A stretch of DNA of 64,000 bases from Nonomuraea roseoviolacea subsp. carminata (GCF_024172185.1 NZ_JAMZEC010000001.1:5972001-6036000); one strand, 5' to 3'; counted from the first letter of the stretch, positions 8,351 to 17,074 are shown. Numbers and translations are program-made. The notes: a model not told the origin generated them from the letters alone.

Positions 8351-8384
8351 TTAATATACGCCATATATCTACGCCGTATATTAA
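8351..8384. promoter_or_regulatory. TetR operator between TetR and MFS genes
   Basis: Perfect 10-bp arms TTAATATACG (8351-8360) and CGTATATTAA (8375-8384) flank a 14-bp spacer in the divergent intergenic region. This is an AT-rich island where both promoters must lie. Symmetry, position and base composition fit the binding site of the adjacent TetR repressor. Confidence 0.75.
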
Positions 8385-8408
8385 TGAGCCTCGCCAAGGA
8401 GGCCGGAG

Positions 8409-9830
8409 TTGCCCAGCACTGTCGTCCGCCGTCCCGGCTGGACCCTCGCCATGGCGGCGACCGCCGGTTACCTGCTCGTCCTGGACCTCACCGGGGTGAA
8501 CGTCGCCCTGCCCGCCATGCAGCGCGATCTCGGCGCGGGGCTGGGCGAGGTGCAGTGGGCCGTCGACGCCTACGCCCTGACGCTGGCCGTCCTGCTCCTG
8601 ACCGCCGGCGCGCTGGCCGACCGGGTGGGCCGCCGCCGTCTCTTCCTGGCCGGGCTCGGCGTGTTCACGGCCGCGTCCCTGGCGTGCGCCCTGGCGCCCG
8701 GCGCGTCGGCGCTGGACCTCTTCCGGGCCGCGCAAGGCTGCGGAGCGGCGATCCTGTTCGGGACGGCCTCGCCTCTCCTGGCGGCCGCCTACCCACCGGG
8801 CCGCGGGCGCGACCGCGCCCTCGGCCTGTTCGCGGCGGCCTCAGGGGCGGCCATCGCCACGGGCCCGCTGCTCGGCGGCGCGCTCACCGAGGTGTTCGGC
8901 TGGCGGGCGATCTTCTTCCTCAACGTGCCGGTGGGTGTGCTCGCCCTCGTCATCGCGCCGCGGGTGCTGGCCGAGTCCCGCGATGCCCGGCCCCGCCCCC
9001 TCGATCCGGTCGCGACGGTGTGCCTGACCGCCGGGCTCGGGGGAGTCATGTGGGCGCTGATCGAAGGACCGCGCATCGGCTGGACTGCACCCGGGACGAT
9101 CATCTGTGTCGCCCTGGCCACCGCGGCAACGGCCGTCCTGGCACTGCGCCGCGTCCCGGATCCCATGATCGACCTGTCGCTGCTGCGCGACCGGCTGTAT
9201 GCGGCGAACACCGTCGCCGCGCTGGCCTTCCACGCCGCCGGCGCCGGTGCCCTGGCCTACTTCTCGCTGTACGTCCAGGGGCCGATGGGCGCCCGCCCCG
9301 CCCAGGCGGGACTGTGGTTCCTCACCTTCAGCGTTCCGGCCCTGGCCGCGCCCGTGCTGCTCGGACGGATCATGCACCGGCTCCCCTCCGCCCCGCTGGT
9401 CGCGGCCGGACCGGCGCTGGCCGCCGTCTCCTCGCTCCTGCTGGCCGCCACCTACGAGCTGCACTCCTGGCCCGCGATGGTGCCCGGATTCGTGGTCGGC
9501 GGGACGAGCATCGGGATCGGCAACCTCGTCACCGGCCGAACGGCGCTGGCGTCGGCGCCCGCCGAACGCGCGGGCGTGGCCGCGGGCATCGCCAACACGG
9601 CCAAGCAGATCGGCGTCGCCGCGGGCGTCGCCGTCCTCGGCGTCCCGTACCAGCTGGACGGCCTGGGCGCGATGCTCCTCTCGGCGGCGGCCATCGGCGC
9701 CGTCGGTGCGATTCCGGCGCTCCGTCTCATGGTCGGGCGCCGGCGGCGCCAGGGAGCCCTCACGCTCCCGCCGGTGGCGTCCGACGGGTCACCCGTCTCC
9801 CAGGCTCCTCCGGACCACCGCCCTCTCTGA
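8409..9830 (+). CDS. MFS drug exporter, DHA2 (14-TM) type
   Basis: 473 residues and about 14 hydrophobic segments. Motif A is seen as GALADRVGRRRLFLAGLG after TM2, together with the DHA2 opening (LVLDLTGVNVALPAMQRDL, VQWAVDAYALTLAVLLL) and the conserved GPLLGGALTEVFGWRAIFFL (motif C). It would export a lipophilic compound by proton antiport. The start is TTG 8409, with AAGGAGG at 8396-8402. It is controlled through the palindrome at 8351-8384 by the divergent TetR. Substrate unknown. Confidence 0.9.
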   Translation: MPSTVVRRPGWTLAMAATAGYLLVLDLTGVNVALPAMQRDLGAGLGEVQWAVDAYALTLAVLLLTAGALADRVGRRRLFLAGLGVFTAASLACALAPGASALDLFRAAQGCGAAILFGTASPLLAAAYPPGRGRDRALGLFAAASGAAIATGPLLGGALTEVFGWRAIFFLNVPVGVLALVIAPRVLAESRDARPRPLDPVATVCLTAGLGGVMWALIEGPRIGWTAPGTIICVALATAATAVLALRRVPDPMIDLSLLRDRLYAANTVAALAFHAAGAGALAYFSLYVQGPMGARPAQAGLWFLTFSVPALAAPVLLGRIMHRLPSAPLVAAGPALAAVSSLLLAATYELHSWPAMVPGFVVGGTSIGIGNLVTGRTALASAPAERAGVAAGIANTAKQIGVAAGVAVLGVPYQLDGLGAMLLSAAAIGAVGAIPALRLMVGRRRRQGALTLPPVASDGSPVSQAPPDHRPL

Positions 9831-9835
9831 GGCCG

Positions 9836-10231
9836 TCAGCCGTCCCCCTCCCCGCCGCCGGTCTCGGCCGGCTCCTCGGCCAGGACGAGGGTGAGCAGGC
9901 CGGGGAAGCGGCCCTCGAACTCGTCGCGGCGCAAGCGGTTGAGGCGGCGCGCGCCCTCGTCGCGCTGCTCCAGCAGGCCGACGTTGCGCAGCACCGCGAA
10001 GTGGTGGCTGAGCGTCGACTTGGCCACGGGCAGATGGGTGAACGTGCCGCACGGGCGGGTCCAGTCGGGCACCTCGGCCAGCTCGCGCACGATCCGGCGG
10101 CGAACCGGGTCGCCGAGCGCGTCGAGGGCCGCCTGGAGCGACACCTCCGCGGGCGAGGTGTGGGTCAGGCTTCTCGACCTGCCGGACGCTGAGGTGTTCG
10201 ACGACCGTCGAACATCGGTGTAGTGTTCCAT
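9836..10231 (-). CDS. ArsR-type winged-helix repressor
   Basis: About 131 residues with an ArsR/HTH_20 core: ALGDPVRRRIVRELAEV, then the recognition region VAKSTLSHHFAVLRNVGLLE and the wing RDEGARRLNRLRRDEFEGRF. Metal-binding Cys/His pairs of true ArsR/SmtB sensors are absent, so it probably responds to another signal. ATG 10231 is the outermost start. The first operator lies inside codons 6-12, so a start further in is possible. It is divergent from the LLM oxidoreductase (10265), the likely target. Its stop falls 5 nt past the MFS stop (9830), so the two genes converge. Confidence 0.8.
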   Translation of the reverse strand: MEHYTDVRRSSNTSASGRSRSLTHTSPAEVSLQAALDALGDPVRRRIVRELAEVPDWTRPCGTFTHLPVAKSTLSHHFAVLRNVGLLEQRDEGARRLNRLRRDEFEGRFPGLLTLVLAEEPAETGGGEGDG

Positions 10232-10243
10232 CTCGATCGAACA
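10195..10243. promoter_or_regulatory. Twin inverted-repeat operators of the ArsR-type regulator
   Basis: Site 1 is perfect: TGTTCGA - 6 nt - TCGAACA (10195-10214). Site 2 has one mismatch: TGTTCCA - 6 nt - TCGAACA (10224-10243). Centres are 29 bp apart, nearly three helical turns, so two dimers could bind the same face. They cover the start of the regulator gene and the region just before the LLM oxidoreductase start at 10265, fitting control of both genes. Confidence 0.7.
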
Positions 10244-10264
10244 TCCTAGTCCCCGGGAGGGCTC

Positions 10265-11185
10265 ATGGACACCGGACACGTCGGCGTGTGGCACCCGCTG
10301 CTCAACAAGGCGCCCGCCGGCGAGGTTCGCGCCGTCGCGGCGGAGATCGAACGGCTCGGCTACGGGTCCGTCTGGCTCAACGAGGCGCCCGGGAGCAAGG
10401 AGCCGCTGGCCAACGCCGGCGTCCTGCTGGCGGCCACCACGCGCTTGGCCGTGGGCACGGGCATCGCGAGCCTCTGGGCGCGCGACGCCACGGCCATGGC
10501 GGCCGGAGCCGCCACGCTGGGCGACGCCTTCCCCGGCCGCTTCCTGCTGGGCGTCGGGGTCAGCCACAGCACGGTCGCCGGACGGCGGGGCCACGACTAC
10601 GGCAAGCCCTTGACGACGATGCGCGCCTACCTCGACGGCATGGACGAGGCCGCCCGCGACCTGCCCCCGGCCGGCGCGCCACGCGTCCTGGCCGCGCTGC
10701 GTCCCCGCATGCTGGAGCTCGCCCGCGACCGCGCCGACGGGGCGCACACCTACTTCGTGCCCCCGGAGCACACGGCCGCGGCCCGCGCGATCCTCGGCCC
10801 CGACCGGCTGCTCATCCCGGAGCAGGCCGTCGTCCTGGAGACCGACCCGGTTCGCGCCCGCGAGATCGCCCGCGCCCACATGGCCTACTACCTGACCCTG
10901 CCCAACTACACCAACAACCTGCGCGAGCTGGGTTACACCGACGACGACCTCGCGGGGGGAGGCAGCGACCGGCTCGCCGACGCGATCGTGGCCTGGGGCG
11001 ACGCCGCCGCCATCGCCGCGCGGGTCCGCGCCCACCTCGACGCGGGGGCCGACCACGTCGCCATCCAGCCCCTCGCCGCCGGCGCCCCCGACCTGGCCGA
11101 GGTGCTCACGCACCTTCGCCGGCTCGCCCCGGCCCTGGGCGTCCAGCCGGCAACCGGTGCTCAGTCGACGGCGGTCGGGGTCTAG
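10265..11185 (+). CDS. LLM-class F420-dependent oxidoreductase
   Basis: 306 residues of a luciferase-like TIM barrel: an N-terminal strand GHVGVWHP, the LGYGSVWLNEAPGSKE segment, LAVGTGIASLWARDATAMAA and RFLLGVGVSHS. This matches the actinobacterial TIGR03620-type subfamily that uses coenzyme F420 rather than FMN. It would reduce or oxidise an unknown small molecule in the cytoplasm. ATG 10265 has GGGAGGG 4 nt upstream. It is divergent from and probably repressed by the ArsR-type regulator; the pairing suggests a detoxification response. Confidence 0.85.
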   Translation: MDTGHVGVWHPLLNKAPAGEVRAVAAEIERLGYGSVWLNEAPGSKEPLANAGVLLAATTRLAVGTGIASLWARDATAMAAGAATLGDAFPGRFLLGVGVSHSTVAGRRGHDYGKPLTTMRAYLDGMDEAARDLPPAGAPRVLAALRPRMLELARDRADGAHTYFVPPEHTAAARAILGPDRLLIPEQAVVLETDPVRAREIARAHMAYYLTLPNYTNNLRELGYTDDDLAGGGSDRLADAIVAWGDAAAIAARVRAHLDAGADHVAIQPLAAGAPDLAEVLTHLRRLAPALGVQPATGAQSTAVGV

Positions 11186-11228
11186 GCGGTCGCCGGCGCC
11201 CGGGCGAGGGCCAGGGCCGACCGGCCGT

Positions 11229-11320
11229 CGGTCTCGTTGACGGTCGGCGTCAGCGCTTCATGGCGCCGGGCCCGGCCCTTCGGTCTCCTGGACGGTCGGC
11301 GTCAGCGTTTCATGGCGCCG
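11229..11320. repeat. 40-bp direct repeat duplicating the DUF47 gene end
   Basis: 11229-11268 and 11281-11320 match at 37 of 40 positions. The second copy contains the last codons and stop of the DUF47 gene (minus strand, stop at 11302-11304); the first is a downstream echo of them. Period 52 bp. Confidence 0.85.
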
Positions 11321-11934
11321 TCCGCGATGGCGTCCGCGGCCTCGCCGATCGCCATGCCGACGATCTCCAGTCGTCGCACGAGTTCACGCTGCTTGAGCGC
11401 CTCCGCGGTGATCTCACCGGAGAAGATGCGGGAGATCTCGTACTGGTACATCCGCCGGATCTGCCCGCCCATCTTCTTGGCCTCCAGGGCGTCGTGCACC
11501 ACGGCCGACGGGCGGGAGGCGAGGTCGCGCACCGCGTTCTCCAGCGCGTCGATCCCGGCGATCACCTGGTCGAGGAGGGGGCTGAAGCGGATCTGGTCCG
11601 GCACCCGGTACAGGTGCGACTCCCGCACGAAGTCGCGCAGCGAGTCCAGCACGTCGTCGATGGAGCGGGAGAGCCGGAACAGGTCCTCCCGGTCGATGGG
11701 GGTGACCACGGCGTTGCGCAGTTCGTCGACCAGGCGGCGGCGCTCCTCGTCGCCGAGGTGCTCGATCGTGCGCATCTGCTCGTGCGCCCCGGTACGGCCG
11801 ACCTCGCCGCCGATCATGGCCATGGCCAGCCAGGCGCCCTGCTTGGTCGCCTCCAACTGGCCGAGCAGGGCCTCCGTCAGCGCGCTGTCCATCCGGCCGG
11901 TCATGAGATCGCGGATGCGCCGAAGTCGCTTCAT
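11302..11934 (-). CDS. DUF47/PhoU-like phosphate transport accessory protein
   Basis: 210 residues, entirely alpha-helical, matching the DUF47 (TIGR00153-like) family, distant relatives of PhoU that partner Pit phosphate transporters. Typical conserved stretches are seen (helical EHLGDEERRRLVDELRNA, PIDREDLFRLSRSIDDVLD). It is thought to tune Pit activity or phosphate signalling at the membrane. ATG 11934 follows AAGGAG; an overlapping GTG at 11937 is the alternative. The Pit gene lies upstream on the same strand, 109 nt away, so the two probably form an operon. Its 3-prime end has been tandemly duplicated. Confidence 0.88.
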   Translation of the reverse strand: MKRLRRIRDLMTGRMDSALTEALLGQLEATKQGAWLAMAMIGGEVGRTGAHEQMRTIEHLGDEERRRLVDELRNAVVTPIDREDLFRLSRSIDDVLDSLRDFVRESHLYRVPDQIRFSPLLDQVIAGIDALENAVRDLASRPSAVVHDALEAKKMGGQIRRMYQYEISRIFSGEITAEALKQRELVRRLEIVGMAIGEAADAIADGAMKR

Positions 11935-12043
11935 CACACTCCTTCCACGGCTCCCGCCGCATCAAGGCTTGTCAGGGGTTATGCCCGCGTGGGGGACGGA
12001 TGATCTGGTCGCGGATCGGGGGTGCGGGGGAGTCGGCGCATGG

Positions 12044-12976
12044 TCAGGTCGAGGAGAGGATGAAGGCGACGCCGGCAGCCAGGAGGGCGCTGGCCGGGAG
12101 GGTCAGCAGCCAGGCGACGACGATCTTGACGGCGGCGTACCAGCGCACCCGGCCCCCGCCCGTGGCCACGCCGGCCCCGATGAGGCCGCCGGCCACCGAC
12201 TGCGTCATGCTCACCGGCATGCCGAGCAGCGCGCAGGCGATCACGGCCGTGCCCGAGGCGAGCTCCGCCGAGACGCCGTGCAGCGGACGGGAGGCGATGA
12301 TCTCCTGGCCGAGCGTACGGCCCGCTCTGGGCAGGCCGTACAGCGCGCCGAGCCCGAACAGGACCGCGACCAGCGACGTGTACGGCAGCGGCGCGCCCGA
12401 GAAGCCGAGTGCGATCATGAACACGGCGAGCATCTTCTGCCCGTCGTTGGCGGCGTAGGCGACGGTCTGGAGCAGGAACCCCGCCCAGTGCCAGCGCCCC
12501 AGCCCCCGCGTGCCGGACCAGCGCACCAGCAGCAGCGCGACTCCCCACGCCACCAGCCCGCCCACGAACGGCGCCGCCAGGCCGAAGGCCAGCACCAGTG
12601 CGACCGCCCCGGCCGAGACGGGCAGCCCCCAGCCGAGCCCGGCCCCGGTGAGGCCGCCGACGACGGCCAGGGTGAGACTCGTCGGACGGCCTTTCGCGCT
12701 CAGCACGGTGACGACGGTGAGGGCGGAGAGCACGGCGACCGTCATCGCGGTCCGCCCGCCGGGTTCGTCGAACGTGGCCAGCCGGTGCACGAACGTCCGC
12801 GCCACCGCCTGGGTCGCCAGCGGCACCAGCGCCACCATGACGACGAGGGCCAGGATCCCGGTGGCGGGCCGCACCGTGGGCAGCTTGAGCCCCGTGGCGA
12901 GGAGGGCGCCTCCGTCGTTCATGCCGGTGACGAGCGCGAACAGGCAGGCCACTGCGACCAGTACGGCGAAGTCCAA
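12044..12976 (-). CDS. Pit-family inorganic phosphate transporter
   Basis: 310 residues and about 8-9 membrane helices. The two Pit signature repeats are present: VTGMNDGGALLATGL near the N-terminus and AYAANDGQKMLAVFMIA in the second half (GxNDxxx pattern). It imports phosphate, probably as a metal-phosphate complex with protons. It is shorter than enterobacterial PitA (about 499) but normal for the actinobacterial type. The start is probably TTG 12976, with GGAGG 11 nt upstream, although the frame is open further. It is transcribed ahead of the DUF47 partner. Confidence 0.87.
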   Translation of the reverse strand: MDFAVLVAVACLFALVTGMNDGGALLATGLKLPTVRPATGILALVVMVALVPLATQAVARTFVHRLATFDEPGGRTAMTVAVLSALTVVTVLSAKGRPTSLTLAVVGGLTGAGLGWGLPVSAGAVALVLAFGLAAPFVGGLVAWGVALLLVRWSGTRGLGRWHWAGFLLQTVAYAANDGQKMLAVFMIALGFSGAPLPYTSLVAVLFGLGALYGLPRAGRTLGQEIIASRPLHGVSAELASGTAVIACALLGMPVSMTQSVAGGLIGAGVATGGGRVRWYAAVKIVVAWLLTLPASALLAAGVAFILSST

Positions 12977-13312
12977 CGGTGAGCGTGCCTCCGTTCCGGC
13001 CGGCGCGCGCGACCGGCGTCGCAGGGCGCATACCCGTGATCGGCTCGACGATGGGGAGCTTCCATTCTGCTGGAGAACGGGGTTCGATGGGACTACTGGG
13101 GCGGAAGCCCTCTCCAGGGGCCTCTGCCCTGGTCGGCGCGGCGGGTACGCTCGGTGGACGCGCTCATCGGCCCGAGGGCCGAGTCCCAGATGCCGAACGG
13201 CCGGGTGGGCCCGGCCGCCGGGCGGTAACCTGCCCAGGTCGGCAGCCGGGCCGGCATCCGCCCGGGCCGGCATCGACCGCGCCCGCCATCCCACGTCCGC
13301 GAAAGTAATGAC
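12977..13312. other. 336-nt divergent intergenic region
   Basis: The gap between the Pit gene (minus) and purU (plus). It must hold both promoters, but I see no convincing hexamer pair, riboswitch or small gene. GC-rich short inverted repeats (for example around 13205-13245) are of the kind expected by chance at this composition. Confidence 0.5.
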
Positions 13313-14164
13313 ATGAGCCCAGCCGAGTACGTCCTGACCCTGTCGTGTCCCGACCGGCCAGGGGTGGTGGCCGCCGTCTCCGGGCTGCTGGCCGGGCACG
13401 GATGCAACATCACCGAGAGCCAGCAGTTCGGCGACCAGGCCGCGCGGCGCTTCTTCATGCGCGTCCAGTTCACCTCGCCGCTGCCCGAGGACGAGGTGCG
13501 GGCCGCGTTCGCCGCGCTCGCGCCGGAGTTCGGCATGGAGTTCGAGCTGCGCGACAGGGCCAGGAAGCCGCGCGTGCTCATCATGGTCAGCAAGTTCGAC
13601 CACTGCCTCAACGACCTGCTCTACCGGGTGCGCAAGAAGACCCTGGACATCGAGGTCGTGGCCGTCGCCTCCAACCATCCCGACCTGCGCCCGCTCACCC
13701 AGTCGTACGGGATCGACTACCACCACCTGCCGATCACCCCGGAGACCAAGCCCCGGCAGGAGGCCGAGGTGCTGGCCCTGGTGGAGCACTACCAGGTCGA
13801 TCTCGTGGTGCTGGCCCGCTACATGCAGGTGCTGTCGGAGGACCTGTGCGCCAAGCTGTCGGGCCGGGCGATCAACATCCACCACTCGTTCCTGCCGTCG
13901 TTCAAGGGCGCCAAGCCGTACCACCAGGCGCACGACCGGGGCGTGAAGCTGATCGGCGCGACCGCGCACTACGTCACGTCCGACCTGGACGAGGGGCCGA
14001 TCATCGAGCAGGAGGTCGCGCGGGTCAACCACAGCCACTCGCCGGAGGACCTCGCCGCCATCGGCCGCGACGTGGAGTGCGTGGCGCTGGCCAGGGCGGT
14101 GCGCTGGCACGCCGAGCAGCGGGTCCTGCTCGACGGCCACAAGACCATCGTCTTCCCCCGCTGA
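13313..14164 (+). CDS. purU: Formyltetrahydrofolate deformylase
   Basis: 283 residues, the normal length for PurU. Residues 1-80 are an ACT domain (LTLSCPDRPGVVAAVSGLLA), and about 85-283 a formyltransferase-fold hydrolase domain beginning RKPRVLIMVSKFDHCLNDLL. The catalytic Asn-His-Asp set is visible in INIHHSFLPSFKGAKPY and the ATAHYVTSDLDEGPII loop. It hydrolyses 10-formyl-THF to formate and THF, balancing the one-carbon pool for purine synthesis. ATG 13313. It is not in an obvious operon with the Pit gene, which diverges from it. Confidence 0.95.
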   Translation: MSPAEYVLTLSCPDRPGVVAAVSGLLAGHGCNITESQQFGDQAARRFFMRVQFTSPLPEDEVRAAFAALAPEFGMEFELRDRARKPRVLIMVSKFDHCLNDLLYRVRKKTLDIEVVAVASNHPDLRPLTQSYGIDYHHLPITPETKPRQEAEVLALVEHYQVDLVVLARYMQVLSEDLCAKLSGRAINIHHSFLPSFKGAKPYHQAHDRGVKLIGATAHYVTSDLDEGPIIEQEVARVNHSHSPEDLAAIGRDVECVALARAVRWHAEQRVLLDGHKTIVFPR

Positions 14165-14287
14165 GCCCGGGAGCCCGCAGGTTCGGGCGCGTGTCCGGTC
14201 GTGGCCGCGCGCTCCGACGTCTCCGGTGACGGGAGCCGCACGGGCTCCCGCAGCGGATGACGCGGACAACGCGGAGAAGGAGCGATC

Positions 14288-14716
14288 GTGAAGTACATGA
14301 TCCTGCTGTACGGCTCGCAGCGCGACTACGACCTGCTGGCCGGCAAGCCCGCCGAGGCGGGCGAGGTCGGGTGGACCGCCGAGGACGTGGCCGCCATGCA
14401 CGCGTTCATGGGCCGGTGGAACCAGGAGCTGGTCGAGTCCGGCGAGTTCGTCGACGCGCGCGGCCTCGCGGCTCCGGTCCACACCAGGCGGGTCCAGGGG
14501 CTGCGCGACGGCGTGCCGGTCGTGACCGATGGGCCGTACCCGGAGACCGAGGAGGTGCTCGCCGGGTACACGATCGTCGAGTGCGACAGCTTCGACCGGG
14601 CCACGGAGATCGCGGCCCGGATCGCGAAGTGCCCGCACCCGGAGGGCGACACGTCCGGCCTGTACGTGGACGTGCGGCCGATCGACGAGGGCCCCGGCGC
14701 CGCACTCGACGCCTGA
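14288..14716 (+). CDS. YCII-family (DGPF) protein
   Basis: 142 residues of the YCII/DGPFAETKE ferredoxin-like fold: an N-terminal MKYMILLYG strand and the hallmark VVTDGPYPETEEVLAGYTIVE. In actinobacteria these proteins often sit beside ECF sigma factors and are suspected small-molecule enzymes or sensors; no sigma gene is adjacent here. GTG 14288 has GAGAAGGAG just upstream. The last codons and stop are repeated in tandem straight after the gene. Confidence 0.85.
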   Translation: MKYMILLYGSQRDYDLLAGKPAEAGEVGWTAEDVAAMHAFMGRWNQELVESGEFVDARGLAAPVHTRRVQGLRDGVPVVTDGPYPETEEVLAGYTIVECDSFDRATEIAARIAKCPHPEGDTSGLYVDVRPIDEGPGAALDA

Positions 14717-14755
14717 CGCGAGACGCCTGACACGAGGCGCCTGGCAAGAGACGCC
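14708..14755 (+). repeat. 14-bp tandem repeat spanning the stop codon
   Basis: Units GACGCCTGACGCGA (14708-14721), GACGCCTGACACGA (14722-14735) and GGCGCCTGGCAAGA (14736-14749), plus a partial GACGCC. The first unit contains the final Asp-Ala codons and TGA of the YCII gene. Confidence 0.85.
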
Positions 14756-14787
14756 CCGGCCGGACGAGAGCTCCCGGCCGGGGCGTC
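14750..14787. terminator. Bidirectional hairpin between convergent genes
   Basis: A perfect 14-bp stem GACGCCCCGGCCGG / CCGGCCGGGGCGTC with a 10-nt loop lies between the YCII stop (14716, plus) and the prolyl oligopeptidase stop (14793, minus). Confidence 0.8.
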
Positions 14788-14792
14788 GCGGG

Positions 14793-16847
14793 CTACAGCC
14801 CGGTGTGGCGGGCCAGGAAGGTCAGGGTGTCGGCCGACAGGTCCACCGTACGGCTGATCGAGCGGGCCCCGTGCCCCACCTCGGTCTCGTTGCGCAGCAG
14901 CACCGGCCGGTCCGACGCGGACGCGTGCTGCAGCGCCGCGCACATCTTCCACGCGTGCAGCGGATGCACCCGCGTGTCCGACTGGAACACCGTGAACAGC
15001 ACCGCCGGGTACTCCACCCCCTCGCGCACGTGGTGGTACGGCGAGTACGACCGCAGCCACCCGAACTGCTCGGGGTCCTCGGCCGAGCCGTACTCGACGT
15101 TCCAGGTCGCGCCCAGCCCGAACAACTCGTAGCGCACCATGTCGAGCAGCGGCGCCGAGCAGACCACGGCCGCGTACAGGTCGGGCCGCTGCGTCAGGGC
15201 GGCGCCGACGAGCAGGCCGCCGTTGGAGCCGCCCGAGATGGCGAGCTGCTCGCGCGTGGTGACGCCGGTGGCGATGAGGTGCTCGGCCGCCGCGTGGAAG
15301 TCGTCGAAGACGTTCTGCTTGTGGGCGAGCATGCCGGCGCGGTGCCAGTCCTCGCCCTCCTCGCCGCCGCCGCGCAGGTTGGCGATGGCGTACACGCCGC
15401 CCGCCTCGACCCAGGCCAGGACGGACGCGGAGTAGCCGGGGGTCATCGACAGGCCGAAGCCGCCGTAGCCGTACAGGATGGTGGGGCGCGGCCCCTCGGC
15501 GTCGACCGGGGAGATGACGAGCATCCGCACCTCGGTGCCGTCCTTGGACCGGTAGACCTCCTGGGAGGTGCGCACCGCCGGTACCTCGACCGCGCCCGGC
15601 GAGGCCGCCCACAGCGTGGTCTCGCCCGTGCGGGCGTCGTAGCGCTGGATGGTCGGCGGCGTGGTGTTGTCGGTGTAGCCGAACCACGCCTCGAAGCCGC
15701 CCTCGGGCCGCTCCGACAGGCCGCCGATCGAGCCGAGGCCCGGCGTGGGCACCTCGCCCAGGCGCTCACCCGTGGCCAGGTCGTGCACCGAGATCTCGCT
15801 GATGGCGTGGCGCGTCCAGCTCACCAGCATGACCGGGCGTTCCAGGTCGTCGAGGATGGCGTAGTCGGACAGCACCGCCTCCGGGTCCTCGGGGACGAGG
15901 TCGCGCCATCCGCCGGCCCCGGGCGTCGCCGGGTCGGTCACGCAGATGCGGCCCCGGGGCGCGTCGCGGTCGGTGTGGACGTACAGCCGCCCGTCGCGGC
16001 CGAACGTCAGCCCGGTCTGCGCGTCCACGCCCTCCTGGACGACCACGAGCTCCGGCCGCTCCGGCGGCGAGGCGGTCAGGTCGGCGACCCACAGGTCGTT
16101 GCGCGGGGCCGTGCCCTCGCTGGCGGAGATCTGGAGCCACCGGCCGTCGCGCGAGACCGCGACGCCGTAGTAGTTGGTCATCTTCAGGCCCTGCCCGAAG
16201 ATCATGACGTCGTCCTCGGTGGACGTGCCGACCCGGTGCAGGTAGACGCGGCGGTGGAACTGCGACTCGTTCTCCGGCACCTCGGTGCTCGGCAGGCGGC
16301 GCACGTAGTAGAACGCCTCGCCGCCCGGGAGCCAGGCCACGGGGGAGTAGCGGCAGCGGTCGATCGGGCCCTCGACGCGGGAGCCGGTCGTGACGTCGAT
16401 GACGTACAGGACCGACTCCTCGGTGCCGCCCACCGAGATCTGGTACGCGAGGAGACGCCCCTCCTTGTCGGGCTGGACCGTGTCGAGCGTGGTCAGCCCG
16501 GACGGGTCGAGCGCCATGGGGTCGATCAGCGCCCGCTCGGTGCCGTCGGGCTCGGCGACGTAGTAGACCGCGTGCTCCTGGTCGGGCGTGCGGCGGCTGA
16601 AGAACGCGCGCCCGCCGCGCCAGGCGGGGGTGCCCACCGAGCCGGACCTGAGCAGCTCGCCGATGCGCTCCCGGAAGCGCTGCGGCCCGCTCTCCCGCTT
16701 GAACAGGTCGGCCTGAGCCAGCAGCCACCCCTGCGTCTCGGGACTGTCGGGATCCTCCAGCCAGCGGTACGGGTCGGAGACGGGCGTCTCGTGCAGGACG
16801 TCGATGGTGTCCGCACGGCGCGCGGTGGGATACGGCTCTCGCGTCAT
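14793..16847 (-). CDS. Prolyl oligopeptidase (S9A)
   Basis: 684 residues, the standard length for S9A peptidases. The opening TIDVLHETPVSDPYRWLEDP is diagnostic. A seven-bladed propeller occupies about 70-410, followed by the alpha/beta-hydrolase domain with GGSNGG (nucleophile Ser541), Asp624 in FQSDTRVHP and His659 in EVGHGARS. It cleaves short peptides after proline in the cytoplasm; no signal peptide is visible. ATG 16847 was chosen because the family domain begins about ten residues later. It is divergent from the HNH gene across 280 nt. Confidence 0.93.
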   Translation of the reverse strand: MTREPYPTARRADTIDVLHETPVSDPYRWLEDPDSPETQGWLLAQADLFKRESGPQRFRERIGELLRSGSVGTPAWRGGRAFFSRRTPDQEHAVYYVAEPDGTERALIDPMALDPSGLTTLDTVQPDKEGRLLAYQISVGGTEESVLYVIDVTTGSRVEGPIDRCRYSPVAWLPGGEAFYYVRRLPSTEVPENESQFHRRVYLHRVGTSTEDDVMIFGQGLKMTNYYGVAVSRDGRWLQISASEGTAPRNDLWVADLTASPPERPELVVVQEGVDAQTGLTFGRDGRLYVHTDRDAPRGRICVTDPATPGAGGWRDLVPEDPEAVLSDYAILDDLERPVMLVSWTRHAISEISVHDLATGERLGEVPTPGLGSIGGLSERPEGGFEAWFGYTDNTTPPTIQRYDARTGETTLWAASPGAVEVPAVRTSQEVYRSKDGTEVRMLVISPVDAEGPRPTILYGYGGFGLSMTPGYSASVLAWVEAGGVYAIANLRGGGEEGEDWHRAGMLAHKQNVFDDFHAAAEHLIATGVTTREQLAISGGSNGGLLVGAALTQRPDLYAAVVCSAPLLDMVRYELFGLGATWNVEYGSAEDPEQFGWLRSYSPYHHVREGVEYPAVLFTVFQSDTRVHPLHAWKMCAALQHASASDRPVLLRNETEVGHGARSISRTVDLSADTLTFLARHTGL

Positions 16848-17074
16848 GCCCCGAACCCTACTGCGAAGGAACGCGCGTAAAGTCCGGGTGTTACGGGCAT
16901 AAAACGTATCGTGCGTCCCTCTGGTCATTCCGGGCTGGAGGTTATGGGGTGGCGGGGACCACGCGGGAAACGCCAAACTGGGTGACAGGACGGTGCCGTG
17001 GTGTTCATCCGCTGGACCGTCCGGCGGAGGTCCACGTGACGGAAGCATCCATGCCCCAGGAGGGGCCGACAGCC

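Noticed and set aside
10195..10214. SOS box
   Set aside because: The half-sites TGTTCGA and TCGAACA are in the opposite order to an SOS box, with a 6-nt spacer; they fit an ArsR-type dimer better.
7702..11185. Mobile element carrying the TetR/MFS and ArsR/LLM genes
   Set aside because: There is no transposase, integrase, terminal inverted repeat or target duplication; only the GNAT truncation hints at an insertion.
12044..14638. One 864-residue minus-strand frame spanning Pit, purU and the YCII gene
   Set aside because: Only the last 310 residues are a real protein (Pit); the rest is low-complexity and antisense to purU and the YCII gene.
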